64,000 nt of DNA from Gyromitra esculenta (lineage: Eukaryota; Ascomycota; Pezizomycetes; Pezizales; Discinaceae), in the NCBI GenBank assembly GCA_038503075.1, contig JBCAML010000020.1, positions 62,001 to 126,000 on the forward strand. The letters run 5' to 3'. A program made the translations under genes and the position numbers. Positions 34,339 to 48,060 of this stretch are shown piece after piece (position 1 is the first letter of the stretch; each line of letters opens with the position of its first letter). Under the pieces are notes generated by a model. It was not told where the DNA came from. It saw nothing but the letters and a program-made list of their open reading frames with translations, and did no database searches.

Positions 34339-36838
34339 ACAGGCACATGTATATAGACGGGGGGACTGTGGCCTTCTCATCGCCTACAGCAGCTGGCCTG
34401 CATCAACGCGCGCCAGCATGCATCTTGACGTGAGGGAAGTCTCAATTCGAGGTAACTCCATCGCTTGAGCTTGGCTCGTGATCCGAGTGGCTGAGGCGGA
34501 CCATTCTGGCGACCCAATCTGTGACGCGCTACTACTGTACCCTATGTGAAAACCTCGGTTTTTTGGTGGCAACGTCTTTTAAGTCCTCGTCCTGCGACAG
34601 TGCTCCGCAATTTGGTCGGCCCAAGCCATGCCCTTGTTTTCAGGTACTTACTGCAGAGTACAAGTACAAGCACAGTACGTAATGTGCCTAGACCTAGCGT
34701 CATACCACCACGCGCCGGCAACCACCAACCTGCACGGCACCTAGATTCCAACTGTATAGTAACACTGGTTTGGCAAAACCGAGAAGATAAAAATTGGACA
34801 AGCTCAAGGCACGTTTCTCCCCATGGTTTGCCTCCAAACCACACAGCAAACGCAGAGTACATGGAGTATTAATGCACGTCTCAGTTACTAGCACCAAATG
34901 GATTTCGTAAGCGATATGAACTTGGAACTGGTCTTACGGGCTAGCGTAGAAAGATTTACGCGATATGACGATAAAGGTACGCACTTTTAGATCTCTGGAT
35001 AAATAGGACACACACCTTCGCACTGGGCGTTAAACACCCGGTGAGCAGTGAACATTGCTGGGAGCCACCACATCTCGAGAGATTGAACGATCTACGCGGC
35101 AGCTATCACGAGAACAGAATAGAGCAGAGTGTTGCCCGCTACGTGTAACAGATCTCCACGTTTGTGCCCAACGCTAAGCTTTCGTCTAAGCTAGCGGCAT
35201 TCAGATGCAGTTGGTGCGAAGCACTCATCCATCAGACGTGAACTCGAACTTGATATTTTCCACGCGGGGACGGAAGCCAGCTGTGCATCGTCTTACGTAC
35301 GCGGGTGACAGCAGTCCTCGGATTTCGGAGGTTTTTTTTGGCGCGTTGATAGCTGTTTTGCTTTTGTGCGACGACGTATTTCCAACTGCTTACCAGTCGA
35401 GTTTACCCCGCTTTTTTTTGGTGTTCTATAAGTCGAGCGGGTTTTCTGCCTACTCTGCGCCTGCTCTCCTGGAAGTATTCAACTGCCAAGCCCCCAGCAA
35501 CCTTTTCCCGTTTACGGCCTGCATTCATTCACTCGTCTGCCTTCTCGAGAAGGGCGTGCTGCTGTTTGGGTCCTGGCGATGCAGCCTTTGGAAAAGAAAA
35601 TTCTCCGAACTGCCATGGCGCACCCCCCCCTCTCTGCCTCGCCGCCCGAACCACCACAGCAGGGCAAGTCAACGTTAATCGACGATCAACGGGCTGGACT
35701 CGGTGCGAACTGATTCTTCCTCTGGGAAATTGAGACCCATGGCCGGGAATGGGAAGCTATGCCCTTACGCGGTCCGTTAGCTTCCCTCACTCCCTCGCTC
35801 CCCACTCCCCACTCCCCACTTCACCCCACCCCTCCTCTCGCTCGCTGGCTCTCACTTGTTGCGTAGGCTCCTTGTCCATCTATCCATCTTCCTCTCTCTA
35901 GCCTCGACCCCTGCTCACTCTCCTGCTTTCTCCGATCCAATTAGTTAACATTCTGGGCCACCACCACACGTTCATTGAGAAAAGCAACACTATTGTTTAC
36001 CTATTGAAGCAGAATGCGATAATCTCATATGGACTGTAATCGCCTGAACTCTACCTTATCCCCCACGTCGCCATCTGCTCGAGCTCTCTCATGCACGTCG
36101 CCCTCGAGGACTATCATCGGCAGGGCGGACTGATATGTTGGTCTATTTGAATAATCATGCCAATTGGGGGGGGCTTAGCCCGCTTGCTATTACGGATCAC
36201 TAGCAGGGCGGACGCATCTGCCAAATCCTTATCCTCGTGATCTGGATAAAGAGCAAATCTCCTCCCAAAAATCTCTCTCGACCCTTTCTCCTTCTCTCTT
36301 CTTACTGCTGCTGCTTTATTACTGCGAATCGTTTTTATTCCCGGAAAATTTTCTTGATCGTTTGAAAAGAAAAAAGAGGATTTTGTCCGTGGCTGAGGCA
36401 GCAGCAGCAGCAGCCTCCATCCTATTTAATCCCCCCCCCCCCTCTTGAGATCCAGAGCAATTCACCATCCAGATTCCACCATATATCTTTCTAAACCACA
36501 CATCATCTACTACAGCAACCCCCCTGCAAAGTTGGCCTCGTCGTCGTCACCATCCAAAGCAGAAGCAGCACATCTGCCTGCTTCGGCGCTGCTCCTGGCG
36601 GTTCTGGGTAGATCTCTATCACCTGTGTGCGCATCCGCCCCGAGAACAGCAACAACAAAATATAAAGACTCACTCTGCCCCTCCTTTCTACCAATTCTGG
36701 CTCTCTATCTTTTGTTATCACCCTGCCATTTGCACCACCACTATCCTCAATAGTAATCACCGCAAAATCAATCATCTCTCACTCATCACCTCTTTCGACT
36801 CCCAATCGTCGGTCGGTCCCTTGCGTTTGCAATCCGCC

Positions 36839-37400
36839 ATGAGTTCTGCAGATAATTCACCCGCCCATCACGGCTCTGCCCAGCACGGTTCTGACGCAAA
36901 ATTTTGTCCCATTGACAAGGTAAATTCTATGGCTCGTCCCTAAGCTTCTTGTGCAATGACTAACGGCTATGAAGCCTACTAAAGTTGCAACAACGCCAGT
37001 CATGAGCCAGCAAAGCTTCATCAAGTGCAGTTGTGAACAGGAGCAGTCTTATAAACAACCTATATCCGGGTGCCGCACTTGCACCAACGCTCACAACCGT
37101 CACTTCGATCAGTTCAAGAACATTGACGATCTATTCGGCCTCGGCGACAACAGCAGCAACATGGCGGAAGATCATGATTCCATCGCTGTGCCCTCAGGGT
37201 CTCACATTGAAGCCGAAGATTCTGGATGGCTAATTATCGATGGCAACAAGGCCGATTTGGAAAGCATCTCGACACTGACCGAGCGGGAGCAGAAGATGGA
37301 TCGGTTCCGGGATGAGCCCCTTAAGGATGGCCCTTGGTTCTTGAGTCCTCAAGCTGGGACTGGAGAATCCACCAGTTCTTCTAGATACGATAGACACTAG
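36839..37400 (+). CDS. Unrecognised protein with C-x-C-x12-C-x2-C cluster
   Basis: Two exons, 36839-36919 and 36975-37400, give 168 residues. The ATG is preceded by a long CT-rich leader and followed by MSSADNSPAHHGSAQHG. A GTAAAT donor and GAAG acceptor with a CTAAC branch site remove the intron in phase 0. Residues 45-70 carry C45-x-C47-x12-C60-x2-C63 and H67, H70 (KCSCEQEQSYKQ, ISGCRTCTNAHNRH), the same spacing as the gene at 29577-30288. The C-terminal half is acidic, with VPSGSHIEAEDSGWLIIDGN and a region rich in D, E and K. A metal-binding role is inferred from the Cys/His pattern only. The family is not one I can name. Confidence 0.62.
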
Positions 37401-38508
37401 GAAGCGGACTGACGGGGTGACTATGCATGAACATCGCGGCTTCTTTACCTCGTCGACTTTTGATCTCGGAGAATTAGTGTTTTTTACTCTCAGGCTGGAC
37501 GGATTGAGGAAGCAAGTCATTATGGGGAAGAAATTCATGGGCACGCTGAACTGATGTTTATGGAGGATAGTCTTGAAGGTACACTCCTTTGTCAGAGTAT
37601 CTCTTTTGTTTACTTTCGTAGGGCCGGAATCATTACAGTCGTTTCTAAGGGACGTTCATTACAAGTGGGGTTTTTCTTGTCGGCTTGGGCGAAGAGGATT
37701 CCACATCAGTATTTCCTTAACAAATTCGTTTCTAAGGACGACCTCTTGGGTGAAGCCGATATCACACTCTTTTCTCTTCCAAGGCGATCTCACTTGAAGA
37801 GAATCTCTTTTGTCAGTTTGGAAATCGCCGCTAGCGTTATATCAAACGTTTCCTATTGTCTACTATAAAACATATCGGCGGTTCTAGTATATCAGGCTTG
37901 CCTCCATCCCCAACTCCCTCAGCTACGTAGCTTAGATAGGGGTTTCTCTGGTTTTTTTCTTCTAATTTCTTAAAAGATACCCAAAGTTTGGCTGGAAAAT
38001 ATATATTAGGTGCTTTAAACTTAGAAAAGTGAATATCCATCTGCGATATACTTCTAGACCTACATAGAAACACCAATAAATCCGCATCTTAGAAGGAAAC
38101 GGCCCCAGCCACTTTTCTGTACTCTGTTTGTATGACGATTGTGGTAGTGAAATGACTCATACGTAGCCAATTCAGTGCGAACTTGTGCGAACAACGATGA
38201 GTTTAGCGCGATGGTGTCTATGTATATAGATGTATGCTTGGACAGATAAAGGTGGCACACAACGTGTATTTACGTGAAATCGAAGGATGTTCCGCCCAAT
38301 GAAACGCCTAGAAAAGGCCAGAGTTCTTAATCTTCGAACCCATATTCGCCCGATAAAATGTGCCTGACTGATCATGAGACTGAATATCCCCCCCACATCA
38401 TGGGAGGGAAGAATAGGTATGCATAGACATTGCATGAGGTGACTGGATTAATCCTTTTCGCTCCTATAGCGATTCAGATGGGGCTTTCGCCGTGGGATCC
38501 TTGGATAA

Positions 38509-38596
38509 TAGAGACTTTGCGCGAATGGATCCAACTCCGATTTCTAGCACCTGGTTGGTCAAAAATTAGGGCTGGCTTAGAAGCGCAAAGTCTCTA
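38509..38596. repeat. Short inverted repeat unit (MITE-like, 88 bases)
   Basis: TAGAGACTTTGCGC at 38509-38522 is inverted exactly at 38583-38596, with weaker pairing outside. It is small for a MITE and may be a relic. Confidence 0.5.
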
Positions 38597-41500
38597 ATAC
38601 TCCACGCTCGCTCTGTATCTGTCAATGACTTCTTCCCAAGGGTCGGGGAATCGAAGACCTGATACCCGATTCCTAAGCATCGATGCAACACTACGAGATG
38701 CAGTCACGTGATAGGGGTATTGCTCACCTGACCAGCCGTCAACAATCCCACTTCTCAAATAGCAATCCTATCATCTCCAGAGAGAGAAAAAAAAACTATT
38801 ATTTGACAATTGGCTGGCCAGGCTCCCGACAATAGTGTACCAATTGGACTTGGATATAAGGAAACGTCGATATAATAGAAATTTGTAGTAACGGATGGAC
38901 GGAAGCTGGGGGTTGCAACTTTGAGTTTCCCGGCACTACCTTAAAATTTTTGCTGTAAGGGAAAGAAAAAAAAAACCATAACGAATGAATTATGCACGTC
39001 CCTTATAACGAGGTGTAACTGTATATGTATATATATAATTATTTTTTAAAAAAAATAACTGTCCTATTTTGGGGGTCTGACGCGGATCCGACTAGCAATC
39101 CCCTTGGCGGGTAGATCACTGTCACCGACAGGGAAAGACAATTGATACCAAAGGACAGCCAGCTCTCGAGTGGGTCCTCGCGTAAACCAGGATTTGAAGC
39201 GATATCATCAGCTGCTGTCCCAGCGAGCGGCAGCACGATATGCGTGTGGGTAGGTTATGCTCATCAACGCTCGAGCCGTAACGTGTCTCTCGGGCCAAGC
39301 GTTCGTCTGGTTTCCCAACGCATACAGGGGGAGGTCATTCGCGATCGGCTTGGATATGAAGCCAATGATTTGGTGCACAGATGCATGCGTTATCGAAGAT
39401 GATGATTAATATGCACGGAGTGTAGGTTTTATTTGTTATTAGGTTATGGTCCAATACGAAGCACATCGCAAAAGTAATGAGCAGGAGATAGCCGGGTTCG
39501 ATATGATCTCGGTAAAATAAGATAGTTGGATGTAGATGCATGCCCCTCTCCCGTAGTCCCTCCTGGTGCCTTGAATCGGCCAATCCATCACATGCGCATG
39601 TAATTCGTGTTTATATTGGTGTACCGTACTAGCAAGCAAAGAAGAAGAAAAAAAACTACCAAATAGTCAAACTTGCTGGGATGCAACCCCCTCATAAGAA
39701 AACCCCAGGCCGGCTAAAGGGAAATTGTGGGGATCGGAGGGGAGGTTGTGTGCCTCGACCGTCGCGACCGGATTGTTTGAACTATTGCTTTACAGGTGTT
39801 GCGCTGCGGGACATATATGTCAATCAAATGGGGAGAACTGACCTAGGAAATTGTTTTCCAGCTTTCGGCAACCCAGCTTCTCTGAAATTCCGGGCAAGAA
39901 AAGATTGATAATTAAAGAACAACTCGTTAATCCCGGTTTCGGCGTGCGAGTTGTGTTCGCCCGCCCAAGCAAAGTTATGTTCAAAACTGGGCCCATTGGG
40001 TGACATCTCCCCTCGCCTTGAGAAAAAAATTGTTAGGCACCATATTTTGATGCGAATTACACCTTTGTATACCCTTGAAGAAAGAGAGAGGCCTAGGGAA
40101 TCAGAGGACAGACAAGCGTTGGCAAAATAAAACATAAAACAGATACGTGTTGCAGCCAGCTTCTCTGGGTCAAGAAAAAGATAAGAGAAATAAATATCTA
40201 CCCCTGGCCTTGTCGTGTGTTCTTTTGACATTTTCTTCGATCGTCGTGCTGTAGGGTATCGTGCAAACATCGCAGTTGTTTTGTGGAGCGGTGGTTTCTT
40301 TTCTCGGAGGGTTTCGAAGCAAGGCTTTCGGGGGGGAGAGGGGAAAGAAAAATAAAAAAATTGCGTTCAGTTTATTGTGTCTTTGGGATTTAATAGGGCG
40401 AGACCCCTTGCAGTTGAGCAGCGAAGAGCTTCTCGCATCCATCCACGTGGGAGTAAGGTAGAAACATATGCGCCAGGGGAATCGCCGAAATCGGATAAAT
40501 ATTCCAGAAGCAACCAGCAGAAACCACATTTTCCCGGGATTTCTTTCTTTCTATCCGGGGTACATTCTACAGGTACGTCTATGTTTAGCTTTTTAAAAAG
40601 CCAAGGAAAAGAGAAAAGAGAAAACCGATACGTGCGTTCAAGTCTTCAAGCACTCCACGTAGACGACAAACACCCAAAATCACAATCGAACACACTTAGA
40701 TCGTCTGGTTTACTGCCATTATGTTGTCTGAGGGCATGCAAGCTAATACATATATCTTTAGCCATATACAGAGGAAGCAAGGGGCGAGAAGAGAAATATA
40801 CACGTTCAGGCACCTTCCACGTGGACAAACAACGGTCCCACGGTATTTTGTCCTGGGCTAGTCCATTCCACACCAGTGGTTGAGCTCGTCCCAACGTTTT
40901 AGCATCTAATGGGATGGGACCGAGAGAGGACGTGGATGATATTCTTAGGTACTGCAACGTTCCAGATCGACCAGCTGACATCGAGTGATGTGCTATGAAT
41001 ATTCTCTGCGCACCTAATACCTGCATGGGAGAAGGAGAAAGCAGGAGAAAGGAGGGTTACACGTAGGCGTCGGTGGATGCTGAAACGTACGGCTGGCTCC
41101 ACGTTGCTTGCCACTACTTGGTTGTTGTTTGGTATCCGTAGGGCTGAAGGGACCTTGGGGGGGGGAGATGGCGGTTGGTGGGGTGTGAGGGATACTTACA
41201 CCACAGAAGTTGCTCAACGTTGAGTTGCAGTAAGAAAAAAAAAGAATTACAGGTATATACACTATTTTTGCATTTAGATTTTTACAGAAGCGCGTGATAT
41301 ACGGCACGATAATGCCCCGGAAGGGGAGATGGGAGGTTTTTACAGCGTCGATAACAGCCACTCCCGCTCCGAGATACCGCTTTGTTCGCTTTTATTTTTT
41401 ATTTCCTTTCTTGTCGCTGGCTCGCGGGCGCACCGCGTCTGAGTAGGCATCAGCCAGGCGTTGTTTCGCCCGTGCGCAAAATGCGCACTGCATATCTCTT

Positions 41501-44500
41501 TGTGGCATCACACGCCAACATTTAAAATATGGCAGGCTGACGACATTGAAGATGACACACACCGTGGTAGGGGGATAGCGCAGCGCTGGACGTAAAGCAG
41601 ACATCATCTATCTTGCTTCGCGCCCTGATTATAGTAATCGGACGTTAAACTGCACATTTGTAAAAAAAAAAAGCAGAAAAAAGAGATTGTACTGGAAGTG
41701 GTCATGAAGTGGTCCACGGATTCATATAAACAGCAAGCGACGTATGTACGGCACCTGTCAAAAATAGCTCGTGTATGCGTATTAAAGTAAGGCGAACGAG
41801 AAAAAGTAACACCTTGGACATACCGAATTGGACTCGTAGTACTGAGTTCGAAGAGCTTAACCGTTGTTACTGGCCATCGGGAGTCAGAGAGTAATTTGGT
41901 GAAAATCCTATGAGCAGAGAGATGTATGGGCTGTGCCTGATGGGATATGTACATGTATGTATACATGCATACATGTTGCTGCGCTAACAGCTGGGCTGCG
42001 CATTCCCAGCAATAATGGTTTTCTGCAAGTTTGAAAGCTTTTTAGTTTTGTTTTTTGCAGAAGAGGGGTGGGTATGTGGGGTAAGATGGAAAAGGAGATA
42101 CGTATGTTGCTCGTGCCTGCAGGCCCACACGTTTCTTGTACTGAAGGATGGGCCGTTAAGTACGTGTACATGTCCAGCCTCGTGCTGGACGCCTGCATGT
42201 GTAAGTATGCGCAGTATATGGGTGACTATGGCGGGTACAAATTACTCACCTTGCATGAAATACTGAGCGCGAGTTGAGGAAATAGATTCTTGCACTGTGG
42301 GGTCACAGCACAAATACTCGAATTTGGTCGCACGCAGACTGCAGCTCATGATTCAGGGCCATCAAACGTATGAATTGGCCCTGCCGTAATTCCGTTTCTT
42401 CCCAGGAAGGCCCGATCGGTTCAAGCGCAGTACAGCACCGAGATATCTGGAGCGGCGCGATGGGAGAGCGTGAGGGGGGTAAAAGCAAAATTTTCATTGC
42501 CGGTCTCACTTGCATGGCTTCAAGAGTATTTTCTTTCTCCTGCAGATAGTGAGAAGCATCCATCCGGATCCAAACATATTTATCTGCAGCCCGCTCAATG
42601 CAGCACAACCCCACACCTTGCAAGATTTAGATCTTGGCTCATACAAACGTAAATCTGGCGCGGGATGATCGGTAACATACATTGGGAAACCCACTACTCT
42701 AGACCGAAGTCTGACCTGCTTATCGGTAGCCAGTTCCTGTGGGTGGAAATCTCTGCAATTGAGGGCTCCGATTGGACAGCATTTGGGTCACCAATCCGAT
42801 ACGTTCCATTTGCCAGCCCACCCTTCACGTTTTTCGGTCTTTGTTGTCCACTATAATTTAATTTACTTTTTGTTTCGATATTCATACCCCTTGAATTCAG
42901 CGTCACTAGCCACGTATATCTCTTCAGGGGAACGACACTGAGGCAGCGCCGGGGTTTTTAAAACGTTCAAAGTCGACTTAACGTTGAAACACGGCAGATG
43001 AGATCTAAGGAGATTTTTTCGACCAATCAATTGTCAGCCCAATTCAAATTACCCTTCAGTCACGAGAAATATCACTATTATCCTCGATGGCATTCTACTA
43101 CGTGTCTTGCGCGAAGAACGCAGGGTCATGAAACATCAAGGCTCCAGAATTCTAGAACATTACTATATTGGGTAATCCCCTGAGTTCGAAATCTAGTGGA
43201 TACGTAGAACCGTAACTAAACCATCCTAAGAATCTCGTCTCGAAGGGCCATACTGAGGTCTATAGGAATGACGTCAAGGGACAACAACATTAGCGAACAT
43301 TAGACCTAGAACTCTGCCAATAAGAGTGAAATTTAGAACAATTATAGCGATGAGAATCAACATCGAACACCTAACTCTGGTGGAATGAGACATCAACAGC
43401 CGGCAATGGTCGCCACCAGATAAAGATATCTGGAGAAAGTTGCGCCAGAAAGCCCCTCATTGATATCGATCAAATAGTTTTCTACGGTCTGAGGTCTCAG
43501 CTGTCAGTGCTAGTAATCCAAACCACCCTAAGCCTAGTGACAACCCGGAGATGATTAATCGTGAATTAGATGAAAGCGAACATACTACGAATATGGATAT
43601 CCAGCACAGCCCACCGAGTGTCATAGACTATCCGAATGTTCCTAATATTTGACACGTCGTATTTTCTTGTTCGGGACGCTCCCATTTAAAACGACCTCCC
43701 TCGCAGATATTTTTTGACATCGCCATCATCACATTAGATCACTAGGTGTACTATTCACATACTCTCGAAAGAATCAATACCCCTCGACAATACAGCCTAT
43801 TTTATGCGCTATGAGCATAGTTTTCTCCATATACGATTGTCTTGACTTCGCGATTTCCCTTTCTATCGACCCCTTCGCTGGTCTACCTCCAGTTCTCGAC
43901 ATAGTGCCGATTTAAGAATAGCAACTTGAATTGGTTGAAGAAAAGCGGCAGCTCTAAACGCTAGATCTTCAGAGCTTTTCGCACATAGAATCCCATATCG
44001 AAATGATTTTCCCGAATGATTTCCCGAAATATCATTTGGCTGAATCGTCGACACTCAATTCACCATTGAGGAGATACTTTCATGCAGGCTTGGTCATGGA
44101 GTCTCGAAACGTCTTGGGCCGCGCTCATAATTCTACCAGTGGAACCGTCAGCGAAAAGACTGCTACGACATCCCCTCTGGCTAGTTCCTGCCGCTGATAG
44201 CCGTGCTAAAATCGTGTGGAAAGCAGAATTGCAATTGACTAAGGAGATAAAGTACCGCATTAACTGGAAATACACAACCACACGTTAGTACGCTAGATTA
44301 AGCTTGAGGTTGGGTAAGACAGTGAACTTGGTAATATTTTTTTTGTTTCTCGGCGGACTCATTTACTCGAATTGGTTAATTGACACCAGAGGCAGCAGCA
44401 GCTGGCAAAAACTCGAGTTTTGAGACCCGCCGCATCTTATTTTAACATCTTGGCGCGTGGTTGTATATTTCCAGCCAATGCGGTAGATACATACGACATC

Positions 44501-47500
44501 TGAATAAACTAACCTGATATAGGCTAGTCAGATCTGTGGCGTAGCTCGCTTATCGAAGATCCCCAAACCTCCTTGGTGGATGGCGTACAGGCTTGCGTCG
44601 AGGGAATCTGAGGTTTGACAGGGGTAAATCATGGTGAGGACATCCATTCGCTGTTCCTATATAAGGGCATTAACATTCGGTGTGGGATATATGAGACCTA
44701 TAATGCAACCAGGCCCTGGACGGTTTTCGAGGGTGGGCTAATGTTGCACGATCTGGCGGCCCAAAGTCAGATCTTGAGGTGCTGCACGTTACTTTTTGCA
44801 ATAGGCATCCAATACTTTACACCATGAGAGGCATCTTCGACTCCCAAAAGTTCCCAGATGGTTGTGAATTTTTCGTGTTAATTCCTTGTGCAGAGTCCTT
44901 TTCTCGTGGGTATGTTCCTTTTAGCTGTCATTATCTCCTTGGTATAAATGGAGGAAACCGGTACCTTCCGTGCTTTGGGATTTCGGGTGCTCACAACCAA
45001 CAACCACTTCTTTTCTCATTTGCAATGTACTCGACTGAATTTGAGTCTCGATTTAACCTCAGTCGACACTATTTTGAGGCAATTGTGTCTTGGTTTATTC
45101 AAGTGCCCTGCGAGTTCGTGAATCAACAGGAGCTGCCATGAATGACCCGGGCCTGCCAAAATTCACACGATTATCTGAAGGAACCCAAGAAAATACCGGA
45201 CCGCAAGATACGAAAGCAGCTTCTTCCTTGTGGTCAGAAGGCCAATCTATTGAGTGCGGCCTGACCCGAGACAGTTTATGAGGGCCAGGTTAGTCTCAGT
45301 TGTTTGAGTTAGCTAGTGCTGCTCGGGCGAAATCAAGTAGGGCAGATCAAGATCTTCGCCTGATTTCTATGATGCTAGAACGAAGTGAGTGACGGTAATT
45401 AAATACTTCTCTGGACGAACTCTAGTCTAGACAAAGCCTAAGAGTGCGATTCTATGATCGCAAGATGTGGAAGGAGATGAATTGTGTCTCCAAGGGCACA
45501 TAGTCCATTAATTGGGAGCAAAATTTAGACCCAGTCGAAAGTAAGCTTGAAGATAGTAAAATCCACCACTATAATTGCATGTGGCTCAAATCCATCACTA
45601 TAAATGCATCGCATCGGGTTCATTTACAATACATACAGCCATACGCCAGAACTGCATATTCTAGAACTAAACCCTGAGAGCCGCTTCGCCCATCGAGTAG
45701 ATTAGAGAGTTAGAGCTAGTAACCTAACAACTATTGATCTTGGCTACTACACTTCTATTACCATTCAAACTATCCGAAAAACATCCACCGGCACAATGCC
45801 ATAACAGGTATTAGTATAGCGGTTTAATTTGTGTGAGAAGCATATTTAAGCAATTTTGTGGGCCAGCTCCTTTATTATTTCAATACCCCTCAACTGCATA
45901 TCCCGAGAAGTTTTGTTTGTAGATACTCAAAGTTTGGAAACTTTTCTCCTTTCAATACCCAGATATACTGTAATATTTTGCTGAGCGAATTATAGAAATA
46001 AGCTGCTTTAAACTTAATCCGATGTAAGCTAAGAAAACTACTTCTATCATAAGCCAGCCAAATGATATATCTGTAGATCTACTCTTCGTTGTTGACTGTG
46101 AGCCCATTAGAGAGAGCTTTGGTGGAGAAGAACACTGAAAAATAAGTGGAATATTTATTCAAATGATTTAAACCAGGGGTGCATGAAGGTGTTAACTATC
46201 GATTGTGATGAATTGTCACTGGGAGGGAAAAAGACAAGATTTTCCAGCGCTTTCTATCTAGTAGTTCTAAGTTTTAAATTCAGTCTAGGGTATCATATAT
46301 ACAGATACTGTAACGGTGATTTCTGGCCTTCAAAATCATCGATTATCACTCGCAGATGATTACCATATCATGGGAGCGTCTTGATTACAGGTTTAATTTG
46401 AGAGCGCTACTATTCTCTATTCTAGAGCTTTATTGTATTAGATCTCTTTCCAACTTAATACCAAGTCCCTAGCTACAGCCCAACTAACCGAGCACATCCA
46501 TAATAGAAACCCCAGCGAGCCGCCAGCAACCTCTCATCCTCAAATTAGAAGCCCCCCAAAAAAACTCACCACCTCAGAAGCGACTAACCTACACTGCCCA
46601 CACTATCTATCACTATGACGCTAGAGCAAACACGAGCATCCACCCGACAATCCACACCCACATCTCGGATATTACTACATCGAGCACCCCAGTAAGGCTT
46701 AACAGCTCGTGTAGATACAGGAAACGCATATCGTGCATATAGGCTAGGTATAGAGCTTATGTTAATGTGCATATCGGAGTGGATTGGCAGGGTGTTAGCT
46801 CCGCTATGCCTAAATTTTCTGTGCTGTACCGTTGTGCCTATTCGAGTGGGCGTAGGTATGGAGGACAATGGGTTTGATTGCTTATGTGTAACTAGCTGAT
46901 TTGAGGGGAGTGGGAAGTCTTCGGTAGCTGCCTGCTGTAATCTTAGGGCATGTAAGTAGGAATAGAAGGCTCGATTGCTTGCTTGGTCGCTGGAGGAAGG
47001 TGGAGCCTCCCTCTATATATTACGTATTCGGACCCCCAAGGTACTCCTTTCTTTCATTCTTTTCCTTCCGCCGAGACCCGCCGAGAGCGCCGAGAACTCC
47101 CTCCGTGACTTCCCACAGGCCTCTGGCCGAGCACCGGAGCCCATACATATTAGGAAGCCATTTCTAACACTGCTGGAGCGTAGTGATTCGAGTGATCTTC
47201 TGTGATTTTGCGGCAGGCATGGCTATTGGCGTTTCGTCCGGATTAGTCGCTAGGCCGGTCGCAATTGCAGTTTTGTGGACAGAGCCCACCGATTTCCATG
47301 CGATCCGTGTGCATCCAGTGAAGGTTTTGTTCTATCACGACTTTTTAGATACTCCAGACGCAGAATTTACCCTGTGACCGTAGATATTCGACCTAGAGAA
47401 ACTCAATAAACAGCTTCACGCCTACACCTATCCAAAAAAAACCATTCAACCATTCAGACCAGTTCGATCTCAACCTCCATACAAACCAGGCACTGCGTCA

Positions 47501-48026
47501 AAGGCAATTTCCAAACCGCGGCTGTACAAATCCAGCACTTCCCATATACGAGATTACCTAGGCCTGTTGACTAATCTCAACCCAGCCCAAGCTAGTGCTC
47601 TGCGTACCACGAGCTTCTGGCAATACGACCCTTTTCTTACTCTACACCATGAATAGTTCACAGCGAGTGCTCTGCAGTGAATTCGCACCTCTCTTCCTCT
47701 CGCAATCACATAAGTACACTCCACCCCCCCAATACAATCCTGCCCAACCGTAATAACCCTGCGACACTGCCGTCCTCTGGTGGGGTAGGGGGCTTGGCGC
47801 AAACTTGCTGCTCCACCTTTCGTGTGACGCTGCAACGGGAAAACCCACTGCAGTTGTCTCACGTGCTAAGGATTACGAGTCGAATCCAGCCACACCCACA
47901 TTAGTCCAAGGGTTGTCTTGGATGAGTTTGGACTGAAATAGAGTTCTTACATGCATTACCTAATCACGTGTTGGCTACTGGTACGAGGATACGAGGGGGT
48001 GACTTGGGGTAGCGATGTGAATATGT

Positions 48027-48060
48027 GGAGGATGGAGGAGGATGGAGGAGGATGGAGGAG
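48027..48060. repeat. (GGAGGATGGA)n minisatellite
   Basis: Three tandem copies of a 10-13-base GGAGGATGGA-type unit. Confidence 0.7.

Larger units (their letters stand above)
30289..36838. other. 6.5 kb gene-poor region
   Basis: It contains a MITE (30876-31134), an AGT/AGC microsatellite (31854-31901), a GGAT microsatellite (34313-34338) and several TGCTCGAGCA-like words at 32469-32560. The last 500 bases before 36839 are CT-rich with CAG and C runs, and look like the promoter and leader of the next gene. A 157-codon frame at 35205-35678 has no recognisable feature. Confidence 0.45.

Noticed and set aside
35205..35678. 157-codon ATG frame
   Set aside because: No domain, signal peptide or convincing composition; probably the non-coding region upstream of the gene at 36839.
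37554..37868. 104-codon frame downstream of the Cys-motif gene
   Set aside because: It contains a diverged direct repeat (CGTTTCTAAGG) and no domain; more likely 3' untranslated sequence.
40377..40883. 168-codon frame
   Set aside because: It begins at GTG, contains no domain and lies in repeat-like intergenic DNA.
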